Part shown: positions 41,300 to 50,284 of the stretch, piece by piece | Position numbering within the stretch: position 1 is the stretch's first letter | Layout of the letters: the number at the start of each line of letters is the position of its first letter | Assembly: GCF_007858185.1 (NCBI RefSeq) | Contig: NZ_VFES01000027.1 | Span: forward strand, 1 to 64,000 | From: Pseudomonas grimontii | Lineage (GTDB): Bacteria > Pseudomonadota > Gammaproteobacteria > Pseudomonadales > Pseudomonadaceae | Reading direction: 5' to 3' | DNA: 64,000 nt | Made by a program: the position numbers and the translations under genes | Notes under the pieces: generated by a model | The model's database searches: none | What the model was told of the DNA's origin: nothing | What the model saw: the letters and a program-made list of their open reading frames with translations, nothing else

Positions 41300-42253
41300 A
41301 TGTCTGTGTTCACCCCCCTGGCTCGGCCCGAGCTGGAAACCTTTCTCGCCCCCTACGGGCTCGGCCGCCTGCTTGACTTCCAGGGGATTGCCGCTGGTAG
41401 CGAAAACACCAATTTCTTTATCAGCCTGGAACAGGGCGAGTACGTCCTGACCCTGGTTGAACGCGGCCCCGTGCAGGAAATGCCATTCTTCATCGAACTG
41501 CTCGACGTGCTCCACGACGCCGACCTGCCGGTGCCCTACGCGCTGCGCACCACCGATGGCGTGGCCCTGCGCGAATTGGCCGGCAAACCAGCACTGCTGC
41601 AACCACGCCTGGCCGGCAAGCACATCAAGGACGCCAACGCACAGCATTGCGCCCAGGTCGGCGACCTGCTCGGCCATCTGCACTTGGCGACGCAAGGCGA
41701 GAAAGTGCTGGAGCGCAAGACCGATCGCGGGCTGGACTGGATGCTCAGCGAAGGTGCGCAGCTGATTTCGCACTTGAACGATGCACAGCAAAGCCTGCTG
41801 CACGCTGCATTGACTGAAATCGACGCCCATAAGGCCGAGATCCTCGCCCTGCCGCGCGCCAACGTGCATGCCGACCTGTTCCGCGACAATGCAATGTTCG
41901 AAGGCACCCACCTGACCGGCCTGATCGACTTCTACAACGCCTGCTCCGGCCCGATGCTGTACGACGTGGCGATCGCCCTGAATGACTGGTGTTCGGACGC
42001 CGATGGCGTGATTGATGGGCCGCGCGCCCGAGCACTGCTGGGGGCCTACGCCGGCCTGCGGCCGTTCACGGCCAAGGAGGCCGAGCTATGGCCGACCATG
42101 TTGCGGGTGGCGTGCGTGCGGTTCTGGCTGTCGCGCCTGATCGCTGCAGAGTCGTTTGCCGGGCAGGATGTGTTGATCCACGATCCCGCCGAGTTCGAGC
42201 ATCGCTTGGTACAGCGCCAGCAGGTCACAATCCAACTGCCGTTCGCGCTCTAA
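41300..42253 (+). CDS. thrB: Homoserine kinase (ThrB, choline-kinase-like type)
   Basis: This 317-residue protein phosphorylates homoserine in threonine synthesis. It is the Pseudomonas type with an aminoglycoside-phosphotransferase fold, not the GHMP type of enterobacteria. The catalytic loop is VHADLFRDNAMFEG and the metal-binding aspartate stands in GLIDFYNACSGPMLYDVA. The start MSVFTPLARPELETFL has no strong ribosome site; an open frame to 41258 lacks likeness. A compact REP follows the stop immediately. Confidence 0.93.
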   Translation: MSVFTPLARPELETFLAPYGLGRLLDFQGIAAGSENTNFFISLEQGEYVLTLVERGPVQEMPFFIELLDVLHDADLPVPYALRTTDGVALRELAGKPALLQPRLAGKHIKDANAQHCAQVGDLLGHLHLATQGEKVLERKTDRGLDWMLSEGAQLISHLNDAQQSLLHAALTEIDAHKAEILALPRANVHADLFRDNAMFEGTHLTGLIDFYNACSGPMLYDVAIALNDWCSDADGVIDGPRARALLGAYAGLRPFTAKEAELWPTMLRVACVRFWLSRLIAAESFAGQDVLIHDPAEFEHRLVQRQQVTIQLPFAL

Positions 42254-42287
42254 AAATGTGGGAGGCGGCAAGCCCCCTCCCACATTT
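42254..42287. repeat. Compact REP palindrome
   Basis: AAATGTGGGAGG, CGGCAAGC and CCCTCCCACATTT form a near-perfect palindrome with an inserted C/G in the stem. It separates the convergent thrB and znuA genes and may also serve as their terminator. Confidence 0.8.
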
Positions 42288-42301
42288 GATCCCCGATCTG
42301 C

Positions 42302-43222
42302 TTAGAGCGACTCCAGGCACCCGGCCAGGTCGTTGCCTAATTTCTCCAGCACCTGCTCGTAACCTTGGGCTGTCGCCGGGGTATAGCCGCCCAATGCATC
42401 CAGTTCCGCCAACTTCACCGGCAGTCCGGCCACCAGCGTCTCGGCCAGGCGCGGGCGCAACGGCGGTTCACTGAACACGCAGGTCTTGCCGACTTCCTGC
42501 AAACGCGTACGCATCGCCGCCACGTGCTGGGCGCCAGGCTGCACTTCGGCAGCAACGCTGAACACGCCGGTGTGCTTGAGCCCGTAAGCAGCTTCGAAGT
42601 AATCAAAGGCTTCGTGGAACACGAAGTAAGGTTTGTCACCGATGCTCGCCATACGTTTTTTCAGGCGCGCATCCAGCGCATCCAGGCGCTCGTCGAAAGC
42701 CCTCGCGTTGCTCTGGTAACGCGCGGCATTGCTCGGGTCGGCAGCGCTAAGGTCAGACGCCATGCGCGTGGCGATCACGCGAGCGTTGACCGTCGACAAC
42801 CACAAGTGTGCATCCAGGCTGCCTGGGCGGTGATCGTGATCATGTTCGTCGGCATCATCGGCGTGGGAATGGCTATCTTCGGCGAAACGGCGCAGTTTCA
42901 TCCCCGCAAGGTCTTGAACCGCTATCGTCGGAGCCGTACGACCTTTGAGCACGCGAGGCAGGAAGCCCTCCATGTCCGGCCCGATCCAATACAGCAGATC
43001 GACCGACTGCACGCGCCGTACGTCGGACGGACGCAACGCGAAGTTATGCGGCGATGCACCCGGCGGCAGCAATACCTCCGGAACCGCCACACCGTCCTGC
43101 ACGGCGGCGGCAATCAACTGCAATGGCTTGATGCTCGTGAGCACCTTGACCTCGGCCTGAGCGGCGCCAGCGATGAACAAACTGGTGACAAATACGACAA
43201 AAACGGGAAAAAGTCGGGACAC
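42302..43222 (-). CDS. znuA: Zinc ABC transporter, substrate-binding protein ZnuA
   Basis: This 306-residue protein has a signal peptide ending AAQA and the cluster A-I zinc-binding fold. It shows SIKPLQLIAAAV at the start, His in PGASPHNFALRPSDV, the histidine/aspartate-rich loop DSHSHADDADEHDHDH (about residue 120) of zinc-type proteins and HEAFDYFEAAYGLKHTG. It captures zinc in the periplasm for ZnuCB. I chose GTG at 43222 for the spacing to GAGTGG; a GTG at 43231 adds three residues. It is read divergently from zur-znuC-znuB across 67 bases. Confidence 0.93.
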   Translation of the reverse strand: MSRLFPVFVVFVTSLFIAGAAQAEVKVLTSIKPLQLIAAAVQDGVAVPEVLLPPGASPHNFALRPSDVRRVQSVDLLYWIGPDMEGFLPRVLKGRTAPTIAVQDLAGMKLRRFAEDSHSHADDADEHDHDHRPGSLDAHLWLSTVNARVIATRMASDLSAADPSNAARYQSNARAFDERLDALDARLKKRMASIGDKPYFVFHEAFDYFEAAYGLKHTGVFSVAAEVQPGAQHVAAMRTRLQEVGKTCVFSEPPLRPRLAETLVAGLPVKLAELDALGGYTPATAQGYEQVLEKLGNDLAGCLESL

Positions 43223-43249
43223 GATGACCACTCAATGACGTAGGAACGG

Positions 43250-43262
43250 GTAACATAATAAC
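43250..43262. promoter_or_regulatory. Candidate Zur box between znuA and zur
   Basis: GTAACATAATAAC lies in the short divergent promoter region and resembles one half and the centre of the Zur operator (GTTATA-type arms around a T/A centre). The match is imperfect, so this is tentative. Its central place would let Zur with zinc shut off both directions. Confidence 0.4.
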
Positions 43263-43289
43263 GTCTCTATCAAATATCTGTCGCCGCTC

Positions 43290-43772
43290 ATGCCTATAAC
43301 ACCACTTGCCAGCCGTCCACACGACCACTCTCACTGCGTGCATACCGCGCTGTCGGAGGCCGACACCCTGTGCGCACAGAAGGGCTTGCGCCTGACTGCT
43401 CTGCGCCGCCGGGTGCTGGAACTGGTCTGGCAGAGCCACAAGCCGCTGGGCGCCTACGACATCCTGGGTGTGCTCAGCGAGCAGGACGGCCGCCGCGCCG
43501 CGCCGCCGACCGTGTATCGCGCGCTGGATTTCCTGCTGGAAAACGGCCTGGTGCACCGCATTGCCTCGCTCAACGCCTTTGTCGGCTGCAACCACCCGGA
43601 ACACGCGCATCAGGGCCAGTTCCTGATCTGCCGCGAGTGCCACGCCGCCATCGAACTTGAACAAAAAAGCATCAGCGACGCCATCATCAAGAGCGCCGCC
43701 GACGTGGGCTTCCGGGTCGAAGGGCAAACGGTCGAAGTGGTCGGCCTGTGCTCGGGCTGCCAGGGGGCTTGA
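43290..43772 (+). CDS. zur: Zinc uptake regulator Zur (Fur family)
   Basis: This 160-residue Fur-family repressor has the winged helix (LTALRRRVLELVW... TVYRALDFLLENGLVHRI) and a metal-binding second half. Two CxxC pairs, CREC and CSGC, form the structural zinc site, and the stretch CNHPEHAHQGQFL offers the histidines for the sensory site. With zinc bound it represses the znu genes. Its stop overlaps the znuC start (TGATG), so it is cotranscribed and coupled with the transporter. Confidence 0.94.
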   Translation: MPITPLASRPHDHSHCVHTALSEADTLCAQKGLRLTALRRRVLELVWQSHKPLGAYDILGVLSEQDGRRAAPPTVYRALDFLLENGLVHRIASLNAFVGCNHPEHAHQGQFLICRECHAAIELEQKSISDAIIKSAADVGFRVEGQTVEVVGLCSGCQGA

Positions 43773-44557
43773 TGAGCAACGCGTTAATCCGCCTGGAGCA
43801 GGTCGGCGTCACGTTTGCCGGGCAAAACGTGCTGGATAACATCGCCTTGAGCGTCGAGCCGGGACAGATCGTCACCCTGATCGGCCCCAATGGCGCGGGC
43901 AAGACCACCCTGGTGCGTGCCGTACTCGGCCTGCTCAAGCCCGACACCGGCAGCGTGTGGCGCAAGCCCAAGCTGCGCGTGGGCTACATGCCACAAAAGC
44001 TGCATGTTGATCCGACCTTGCCCTTATCGGTGCTGCGTTTTTTGCGCCTGGTGCCTGGTGTGGACCGCGCCCGCGCACAGGCCGCCCTCAAGGAAGTCGG
44101 TGCCGAACAGGTCATCGACAGCCCGGTGCAAAGCATCTCCGGCGGCGAAATGCAGCGCGTGCTGCTGGCCCGCGCCCTGCTGCGCGAGCCCGAGTTGCTG
44201 GTGCTGGATGAACCCGTGCAGGGCGTCGACGTCGCCGGCCAGGCCGAGCTGTACAGCCTGATCACCCGCCTGCGCGACCGCCATGGCTGCGGCGTGCTGA
44301 TGGTCTCCCATGATTTGCACCTGGTGATGAGCACCACCGACCAAGTGGTATGCCTCAACCGCCACGTGTGCTGCTCCGGCCACCCGGAACAAGTCAGCAA
44401 CGACCCCGCGTTCGTCGAACTGTTCGGCAAGAACGCCCAGAGCCTGGCGATCTATCACCACCATCACGACCACGCCCATGACCTGCATGGCGCTGTCGTT
44501 GACGATCCCGCGACGCCCCACACCCACAAGCATGGAGATAACTGCAAGCATGGCTGA
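43772..44557 (+). CDS. znuC: Zinc ABC transporter, ATP-binding protein ZnuC
   Basis: This 261-residue ATPase has Walker A GPNGAGKTT, signature SISGGEMQRVLLARAL and Walker B LLVLDEPVQGVD. The C-terminal tail is rich in histidine (YHHHHDHAHD and HTHKHGDNCKHG), a usual mark of zinc-type ATPases and perhaps a local zinc store. It powers uptake through ZnuB. It overlaps zur at its start and znuB at its end. Confidence 0.95.
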   Translation: MSNALIRLEQVGVTFAGQNVLDNIALSVEPGQIVTLIGPNGAGKTTLVRAVLGLLKPDTGSVWRKPKLRVGYMPQKLHVDPTLPLSVLRFLRLVPGVDRARAQAALKEVGAEQVIDSPVQSISGGEMQRVLLARALLREPELLVLDEPVQGVDVAGQAELYSLITRLRDRHGCGVLMVSHDLHLVMSTTDQVVCLNRHVCCSGHPEQVSNDPAFVELFGKNAQSLAIYHHHHDHAHDLHGAVVDDPATPHTHKHGDNCKHG

Positions 44558-45338
44558 TTTTCTGCTTTACGCCCTGCTGGCAGGCTTGGCTCTGGCGCTG
44601 GTGGCGGGCCCACTGGGCTCGTTCGTGGTCTGGCGGCGCATGGCGTACTTTGGCGACACCTTGTCCCACGCCGCGCTGCTGGGCGTGGCCATGGGCTTCC
44701 TGCTGGATGTGAGCCCGACCATCGCCGTGACCGTGGGCTGTCTGCTGCTGGCGGTGCTGCTGGTGACCCTGCAACAGCGCCAGCCACTGGCCTCGGATAC
44801 CCTGCTGGGCATCCTGGCGCCGAGCACGCTGTCCCTGGGCCTGGTGGTGCTGAGCTTTATGCATGAAGTGCGCATCGACCTGATGGCCTATCTGTTCGGC
44901 GATCTGCTGGCGATCAGCCCCACCGACCTTGCCTGGATTCTCGGCGGCAGCGCTGCAGTATTGGTGCTGCTGGTAGCCCTGTGGCGTCCGCTGCTGGCAA
45001 TCACGGTGCATGAAGAACTGGCCAGGGTCGAAGGTTTGCCCGTACCAGCGTTGCGCATGGCCCTGATGCTGCTGATTGCCGTGGTGATCGCTGTCGCGAT
45101 GAAGATTGTCGGCGTATTGTTGATCACGTCGCTGCTGATCATTCCCGCTGCCGCCGCCCAGCGCCACGCCCGCTCACCGGAGCAGATGGCGATCGGTGCC
45201 AGCCTGTTGGGGATGCTGGCAGTGTGCGGGGGCCTGGCGTTGTCGTGGTTCAAGGACACCCCGGCCGGACCGTCGATTGTAGTCACGGCGGCCGCCCTGT
45301 TTCTGCTGAGTTTTGTCCTGCCCCGTCGAGGGGTGTAG
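44550..45338 (+). CDS. znuB: Zinc ABC transporter, permease ZnuB
   Basis: This 262-residue permease has about eight hydrophobic helices in the ABC-3 family pattern. It begins MADFLLYALLAGLALALVAGPLGSFVV-like and has AYFGDTLSHAALLGVAMG near residue 33 and the conserved LLITSLLIIPAAAAQR in the second half. It forms the channel through the inner membrane. The ATG lies inside the znuC end (eight-base overlap). Confidence 0.95.
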   Translation: MADFLLYALLAGLALALVAGPLGSFVVWRRMAYFGDTLSHAALLGVAMGFLLDVSPTIAVTVGCLLLAVLLVTLQQRQPLASDTLLGILAPSTLSLGLVVLSFMHEVRIDLMAYLFGDLLAISPTDLAWILGGSAAVLVLLVALWRPLLAITVHEELARVEGLPVPALRMALMLLIAVVIAVAMKIVGVLLITSLLIIPAAAAQRHARSPEQMAIGASLLGMLAVCGGLALSWFKDTPAGPSIVVTAAALFLLSFVLPRRGV

Positions 45339-45375
45339 ACTTGCTCGCTTTTTGCGCAAATAGAGAGTCGCAGGA

Positions 45376-46095
45376 ATGAAGCTGTTCACCTCCCGTTATC
45401 TGCTCCTTGCCGCGTTTTCCCTGCTGCTGGGCGCCTGTCAAAGCACACCGCCCGCCGCCCCAGAGGCCCCGGATCCGCGTGCTGCGGCCATCGCGCAGCT
45501 GGAGCAAAACCTGGCCAGCAGTGAGCTGGCCACCGCCGAAGACCAACTTGCCGCGCTGCAGGCCCAGTCGCCCAATGACCCGACGCTGGAACCCTACCAA
45601 CGTCAATTGGCCGAGGCTTACCTGCAGCGCAGCCAGATCGTGCTGCAAAAAGGCGACGTAAACGCCGCTGCCACCGCCCTGAGCCGAGCCCGCGCACTGA
45701 TGCCCAAGGCGCCAGCGCTGACCGGTGGCGTGAACAGCGCCATCACCCACGCCCGCAAGGCGGAATTGGATAAGGCCGAAGAGGCCCTCAAAGCCGCCGA
45801 AGCCAAGCCCGCAGCCAAGGTCATCGACCCGGCGGCGCCGAGCACGACCGTGGCGCTGAACCTCACCGACATCGAAGAACTGCGCCATCAACTGGATGCG
45901 ATCGCCACCGACGTGGTGAATTACCAGTGTGATGTGACGATCCAGGCGCCGCGCACCCAGGACTACCCATGGCTGGCCACGTTGCTGACCAAACGGGTGA
46001 AGCGTATTGATTCGGGATATGACCTGAAGATTCACCGGCAGATTCTGAAGCATATTCCGGCGCAGGTTGTGCTGATTCCGCGCAAGGCGGAATAA
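45376..46095 (+). CDS. PA5502-family lipoprotein, helical repeats
   Basis: This 239-residue protein has LLLGAC (Cys21) as lipobox. Then comes a long alanine-rich helical part with TPR-like pairs (QLEQNLASSELATAEDQLAALQ, YLQRSQIVLQKGDVNAAATALSRA) and a shorter C-terminal domain with two or three strands (YQCDVTIQAPRTQDYPWL). It is probably held in the outer membrane on the inner face. Function unknown. It follows znuB by 37 bases and keeps that place in other Pseudomonas, but a role in zinc uptake is not shown. Confidence 0.78.
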   Translation: MKLFTSRYLLLAAFSLLLGACQSTPPAAPEAPDPRAAAIAQLEQNLASSELATAEDQLAALQAQSPNDPTLEPYQRQLAEAYLQRSQIVLQKGDVNAAATALSRARALMPKAPALTGGVNSAITHARKAELDKAEEALKAAEAKPAAKVIDPAAPSTTVALNLTDIEELRHQLDAIATDVVNYQCDVTIQAPRTQDYPWLATLLTKRVKRIDSGYDLKIHRQILKHIPAQVVLIPRKAE

Positions 46096-46097
46096 CG

Positions 46098-46120
46098 CAT
46101 CGGGGGCTTGCCCCCCGATG
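46098..46120. repeat. Short REP-like palindrome
   Basis: CATCGGGGG and the facing CCCCCGATG form perfect arms around CTTGC, directly after the lipoprotein stop and before the convergent katE end. It is the core half of the longer REP type seen at 51091. No T-run follows. Confidence 0.7.
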
Positions 46121-46144
46121 GTGATCTAACCAACGACCAAAAAA

Positions 46145-48286
46145 TCAGGCCGGAATCGCCTTAGCCTTCGGCTCACGATCCCAAACCCGATGCTGTGCAA
46201 TCGCGGCAAAAAACGCCTTGAACGCTTTCGCATCCGAACCAACGATCAACCCCGCATCCGTCTCCAGCTTCAGCAGATCCAGCAGTGGCTTCACATCACT
46301 GGCAACTGCAATCGCCTTCAGGTGTTTGTAGGCTTCCAGAACGTAATGCAACGCCACGCCATCGCCGCTCAGTGCTTTCACCGACTCTTTTCCGCCCGGG
46401 ATAAACACGGCGTCAAAGGCAATGGACGGCATGCCTTCCATCGACGCATCCACCGGCAGGCTCTTGCCATCCGCCGTCTTCACCGGCGCCGAGGTCGGCC
46501 CCAGCAACTTCGCATGGGCACCTTCTGCCTCCAGCGCTTTTTTCAGCGCATCGATCACCGCGCCATCGACACCGTTGGCCGCGAGAATCGCGACTTTACG
46601 CGTCTTGATATCACCCGACAGCAAGTTCACCTGGCTCAACGCTGGCGACTCTTTCAGCGAAGTCTCACGCGGCGGCACCGTGCCTTTGGTCGGCGCCGGC
46701 AAACCTAGGTTCTGCGCAACGCGCCTGGCCAGTTCCAGATCGATATTAGCCAGGATCTCGTTGACCTGACGCGCACGGATAAACTCGCGCTCCACCTTGC
46801 CCAACTCGAAGCTGTAGGCCGCGATGATGTGCTCTTTCTCGTGGTGGCTCATGCTGTGGAAAAACAGCGCGGCTTGCGAGAAATGGTCGCCAAACGACTC
46901 ACTGCGCTCACGGACCTTGTTGGCGTCTACACGCTCGTAATAAGTTTCGAAACCGCCATCCTGGGCAGCCGGCGGCGTTTCTTTTGGCCAACCGCCATCA
47001 ATCGAATTCGGCTCGTACGCAGCACGGCCCTTGTCGATCACCGTGCGATGCTGTGCGTCGCGCTGGCCATTGTGGAAAGGCGCTACAGGCCGGTTGATCG
47101 GCAGCTCATGGAAGTTCGGGCCGCCGAGACGGCTGATCTGTGTATCCGTGTAGGAAAACAGACGACCTTGCAGCAGAGGGTCGTTGGTGAAGTCGATGCC
47201 CGGCACGATATGGCCCGGGCAAAACGCGACCTGCTCGACTTCGGCAAAGAAGTTATCCGGGTTGCGGTTCAGCACCATCTTGCCCAGCGGCGTGATCGGT
47301 ACCAGTTCCTCGGGGATGATCTTGGTGGGGTCGAGCAGGTCAAAGTCGAACTTATGCTCGTCTTCTTCCGCAACGATCTGCACACCCAATTCCCACTCAG
47401 GGTAGTCGCCGCTTTCAATCGCTTCCCACAGGTCACGACGGTGGTAATCGGTATCTTTACCGGCAAGCTTTTGCGCTTCGTCCCACACCAGGGAGCAGGT
47501 GCCGACCTTCGGGTGCCAATGAAACTTCACAAAGCTCGACTTACCTTCGGTATTGATCAAGCGGAAGGTGTGAATGCCAAAACCCTGCATGGCACGCAGG
47601 CTTTTTGGAATGGCACGGTCAGACATCGCCCAGATCACCATGTGCGCCGATTCTGGCTGCAACGAAACAAAATCCCAGAACGTATCGTGGGCCGAGCCGC
47701 CGGTAGGAATTTCGTTGTGCGGCTCAGGTTTTACCGCATGCACGAAATCGGGAAACTTGATCGCATCCTGAATGAAAAACACCGGCATGTTGTTGCCGAC
47801 CAGATCGAAGTTGCCTTCGTCGGTGAAGAACTTCACCGCGAAACCGCGCACGTCACGCACCGTATCGCCGGAACCACGCGGGCCCTGCACAGTGGAAAAT
47901 CGTACGAAGACTGGGGTTTTATGACCTGGATCGCGCAGGAAACCGGCCTTGCTCAGCGCGGAATGGTTTTCATAGGTCTGGAAATAGCCATGGGCGCCCG
48001 TGCCGCGGGCATGCACGATGCGCTCGGGGATACGCTCATGGTCAAAGTGCGTGATTTTTTCACGCATGATGAAGTCTTCCAGCAGCGAGGGGCCGCGCGC
48101 GCCGACTTTCAAGGTGTTCTGGTTGTCGGAAATCTTCACGCCTTGGTTGGTACGCAGGGCCTGGCCGGTCGCATCGGAACGGAATTCTTCCAGGGCCTGC
48201 AGCTTGGCGTTGGTGTTGCCACGGTCCAGGGTATCGGTGCCCGCGAGCTCACTCTTCGACGGGGTGGCTGGCTTCTTGGTACTCAT
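46145..48286 (-). CDS. katE: Large-subunit catalase HPII
   Basis: This 713-residue protein is a clade 2 catalase. The distal histidine His92 stands in IVHARGTGAHGYFQ, and the heme-bound tyrosine in RLFSYTDTQISRLG. After about residue 560 the flavodoxin/DJ-1-like C-terminal domain of large-subunit catalases follows (KVAILAANGVDGAVIDALKKAL). It breaks down hydrogen peroxide in the cytoplasm, mostly in stationary phase. AAGGAG lies ahead of the ATG. In P. aeruginosa katE is elsewhere; here it parts the lipoprotein gene from metN. Confidence 0.95.
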   Translation of the reverse strand: MSTKKPATPSKSELAGTDTLDRGNTNAKLQALEEFRSDATGQALRTNQGVKISDNQNTLKVGARGPSLLEDFIMREKITHFDHERIPERIVHARGTGAHGYFQTYENHSALSKAGFLRDPGHKTPVFVRFSTVQGPRGSGDTVRDVRGFAVKFFTDEGNFDLVGNNMPVFFIQDAIKFPDFVHAVKPEPHNEIPTGGSAHDTFWDFVSLQPESAHMVIWAMSDRAIPKSLRAMQGFGIHTFRLINTEGKSSFVKFHWHPKVGTCSLVWDEAQKLAGKDTDYHRRDLWEAIESGDYPEWELGVQIVAEEDEHKFDFDLLDPTKIIPEELVPITPLGKMVLNRNPDNFFAEVEQVAFCPGHIVPGIDFTNDPLLQGRLFSYTDTQISRLGGPNFHELPINRPVAPFHNGQRDAQHRTVIDKGRAAYEPNSIDGGWPKETPPAAQDGGFETYYERVDANKVRERSESFGDHFSQAALFFHSMSHHEKEHIIAAYSFELGKVEREFIRARQVNEILANIDLELARRVAQNLGLPAPTKGTVPPRETSLKESPALSQVNLLSGDIKTRKVAILAANGVDGAVIDALKKALEAEGAHAKLLGPTSAPVKTADGKSLPVDASMEGMPSIAFDAVFIPGGKESVKALSGDGVALHYVLEAYKHLKAIAVASDVKPLLDLLKLETDAGLIVGSDAKAFKAFFAAIAQHRVWDREPKAKAIPA

Positions 48287-48551
48287 CAGTCAAAACTCCT
48301 TATTCAAAGTGGCCAGAGCGGTCCCCGGCTCGTTTGAGCAAAACCCCAGGCACGGCACCTGGGAAATTGAGTTGCTTAAGTAGTGACTGACACCGTTTTG
48401 CACCGTTCCTTTTTTATGACCTTTGATCGCGTTATTGCCAAATCACTGGTTGAATGCGAAATAAATGCTAAGAAAGGCTATACGGACAGGCTAAAATGCG
48501 CGCCCGGCTAACCGCTGATCCCTTTTCCATGCGCCCCACAAGGTTCGCTAC

Positions 48552-49559
48552 GTGATCGAGTTTCAAAACGTCCATAAAACCTACCGCGTCGCCGGTAAGG
48601 ATATTCCCGCGCTGCACCCCACCAGCCTGCGTGTCGAAAACGGCCAGGTGTTTGGCCTGATTGGCCACTCAGGTGCAGGTAAAAGCACCCTGCTGCGCCT
48701 GATCAACCGCCTGGAAGAGCCCAGTGGCGGTCAGATCACGGTGGACGGCGAAGAAGTCACCTCCTTGGATGCCAACGGCCTGCGCCGTTTCCGTCAGCAG
48801 GTCGGGATGATCTTCCAGCACTTCAACCTGCTGGCGTCCAAGACCGTTGCCGACAATGTGGCGCTGCCACTGACCCTGGCCGGCGAATTGTCGCGCAAGG
48901 AGATCGATCAACGCGTCGCCGAGCTACTCGCCCGCGTCGGCCTGTCGGACCACGCCAGGAAGTACCCGGCGCAGTTGTCTGGCGGCCAGAAGCAACGCGT
49001 CGGCATCGCCCGCGCCCTGGCGACCAAGCCGAAAATCCTGCTGTGCGACGAAGCCACCAGCGCCCTCGACCCGCAAACCACCGCCTCGGTCCTGCAATTG
49101 CTGGCCGAGATCAATCGCGAGTTGAAACTGACCATCGTGCTGATCACCCATGAAATGGACGTGATTCGCCGCGTATGCGACCAGGTGGCGGTGATGGACG
49201 CCGGCGTGATCGTCGAGCAAGGCTCGGTAGCCGACGTGTTCCTGCATCCCAAGCACCCGACCACCAAACGCTTTGTACAAGAAGCCGAGCAGGTCGACGA
49301 AGGCGAACAGCACGACGATTTCGCCCATGTACCCGGTCGAATCGTGCGCCTGACGTTCCAAGGTGAAGCGACCTACGCGCCATTGCTGGGTACCGTCGCC
49401 CGCGAAACAGGAGTGGACTACAGCATCCTCGCCGGCCGCATCGACCGCATCAAAGACATCCCCTACGGGCAACTGACCCTGGCGGTCACCGGTGGTGACA
49501 TGGAAGCGGCCTTTGCCCGCTTTACCGCCGCAGACGTCCACATGGAGGTGCTGCGCTAA
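48552..49559 (+). CDS. metN: Methionine ABC transporter ATP-binding protein MetN
   Basis: This 335-residue ATPase has Walker A GHSGAGKST, signature LSGGQKQRVGIARAL, Walker B ILLCDEATSALD and the switch histidine in LITHEMDV. A C-terminal NIL domain (about residues 255-335) binds methionine and slows transport when the cell is full. The start is GTG at 48552. The next gene overlaps by one base (TAATG). The order metN-metI-metQ and the sequence identify a D-/L-methionine importer. Confidence 0.94.
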   Translation: MIEFQNVHKTYRVAGKDIPALHPTSLRVENGQVFGLIGHSGAGKSTLLRLINRLEEPSGGQITVDGEEVTSLDANGLRRFRQQVGMIFQHFNLLASKTVADNVALPLTLAGELSRKEIDQRVAELLARVGLSDHARKYPAQLSGGQKQRVGIARALATKPKILLCDEATSALDPQTTASVLQLLAEINRELKLTIVLITHEMDVIRRVCDQVAVMDAGVIVEQGSVADVFLHPKHPTTKRFVQEAEQVDEGEQHDDFAHVPGRIVRLTFQGEATYAPLLGTVARETGVDYSILAGRIDRIKDIPYGQLTLAVTGGDMEAAFARFTAADVHMEVLR

Positions 49560-50233
49560 TGGAAGTGTTCCTGAGTTTCTTCGCCAATATCGACTGGTCC
49601 GAAATCTGGCTCGCCACCGGCGACACCATGATCATGCTGTTCGGTTCACTGTTCTTCACCGTGGTATTGGGCCTGCCCTTGGGCGTGCTGCTGTTCCTGA
49701 CCAGCCCACGCCAGCTGTTCGAGCAAAAAGGCCTGTACGCACTGCTGTCGCTGGTCGTGAACATCCTGCGCTCGCTGCCGTTCATCATCCTGCTGATCGT
49801 GATGATCCCGTTCACCGTGCTGATCACCGGCACCTCGCTGGGCGTAGCGGGGGCGATCCCGCCGCTGGTCGTAGGTGCCACGCCATTCTTCGCGCGTCTG
49901 GTGGAAACCGCCTTGCGTGAAGTGGACCGCGGCATCATCGAAGCCACCCAGTCCATGGGCGCCAGCACCCGCCAGATCATCATTAACGCGCTGCTGCCCG
50001 AAGCACGCCCTGGCATCTTCGCGGCGATCACGGTGACGGCGATTACACTGGTGTCCTACACGGCAATGGCCGGTGTCGTCGGTGCCGGCGGCCTGGGTGA
50101 CCTGGCGATCCGTTTCGGTTACCAGCGCTTCCAGACCGATGTGATGGTGGTCACTGTGGTGATGCTGTTGATCCTGGTGCAAATTCTGCAAACCGTCGGC
50201 GACAAGCTGGTGGTGCATTTTTCTCGAAAATAA
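49559..50233 (+). CDS. metI: Methionine ABC transporter permease MetI
   Basis: This 224-residue permease has five hydrophobic helices and the binding-protein-dependent transport loop EVDRGIIEATQSMGASTRQI with the usual EA---G. It forms the homodimeric channel for methionine. It overlaps the metN stop by one base and precedes metQ by 51 bases. Confidence 0.94.
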   Translation: MEVFLSFFANIDWSEIWLATGDTMIMLFGSLFFTVVLGLPLGVLLFLTSPRQLFEQKGLYALLSLVVNILRSLPFIILLIVMIPFTVLITGTSLGVAGAIPPLVVGATPFFARLVETALREVDRGIIEATQSMGASTRQIIINALLPEARPGIFAAITVTAITLVSYTAMAGVVGAGGLGDLAIRFGYQRFQTDVMVVTVVMLLILVQILQTVGDKLVVHFSRK

Positions 50234-50284
50234 CGGCCATTGCCGGTCAAAAGCCGGCACATGCCCGAACAAGGAGCTTGTTGG

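Noticed and set aside
44480..44557. Histidine-rich end of ZnuC as a separate small peptide gene
   Set aside because: It is in frame with znuC and histidine-rich tails are common in zinc-type ATPases.
46829..48337. 502-codon frame opposite katE
   Set aside because: Antisense to conserved catalase motifs; no ribosome site and no domain seen.
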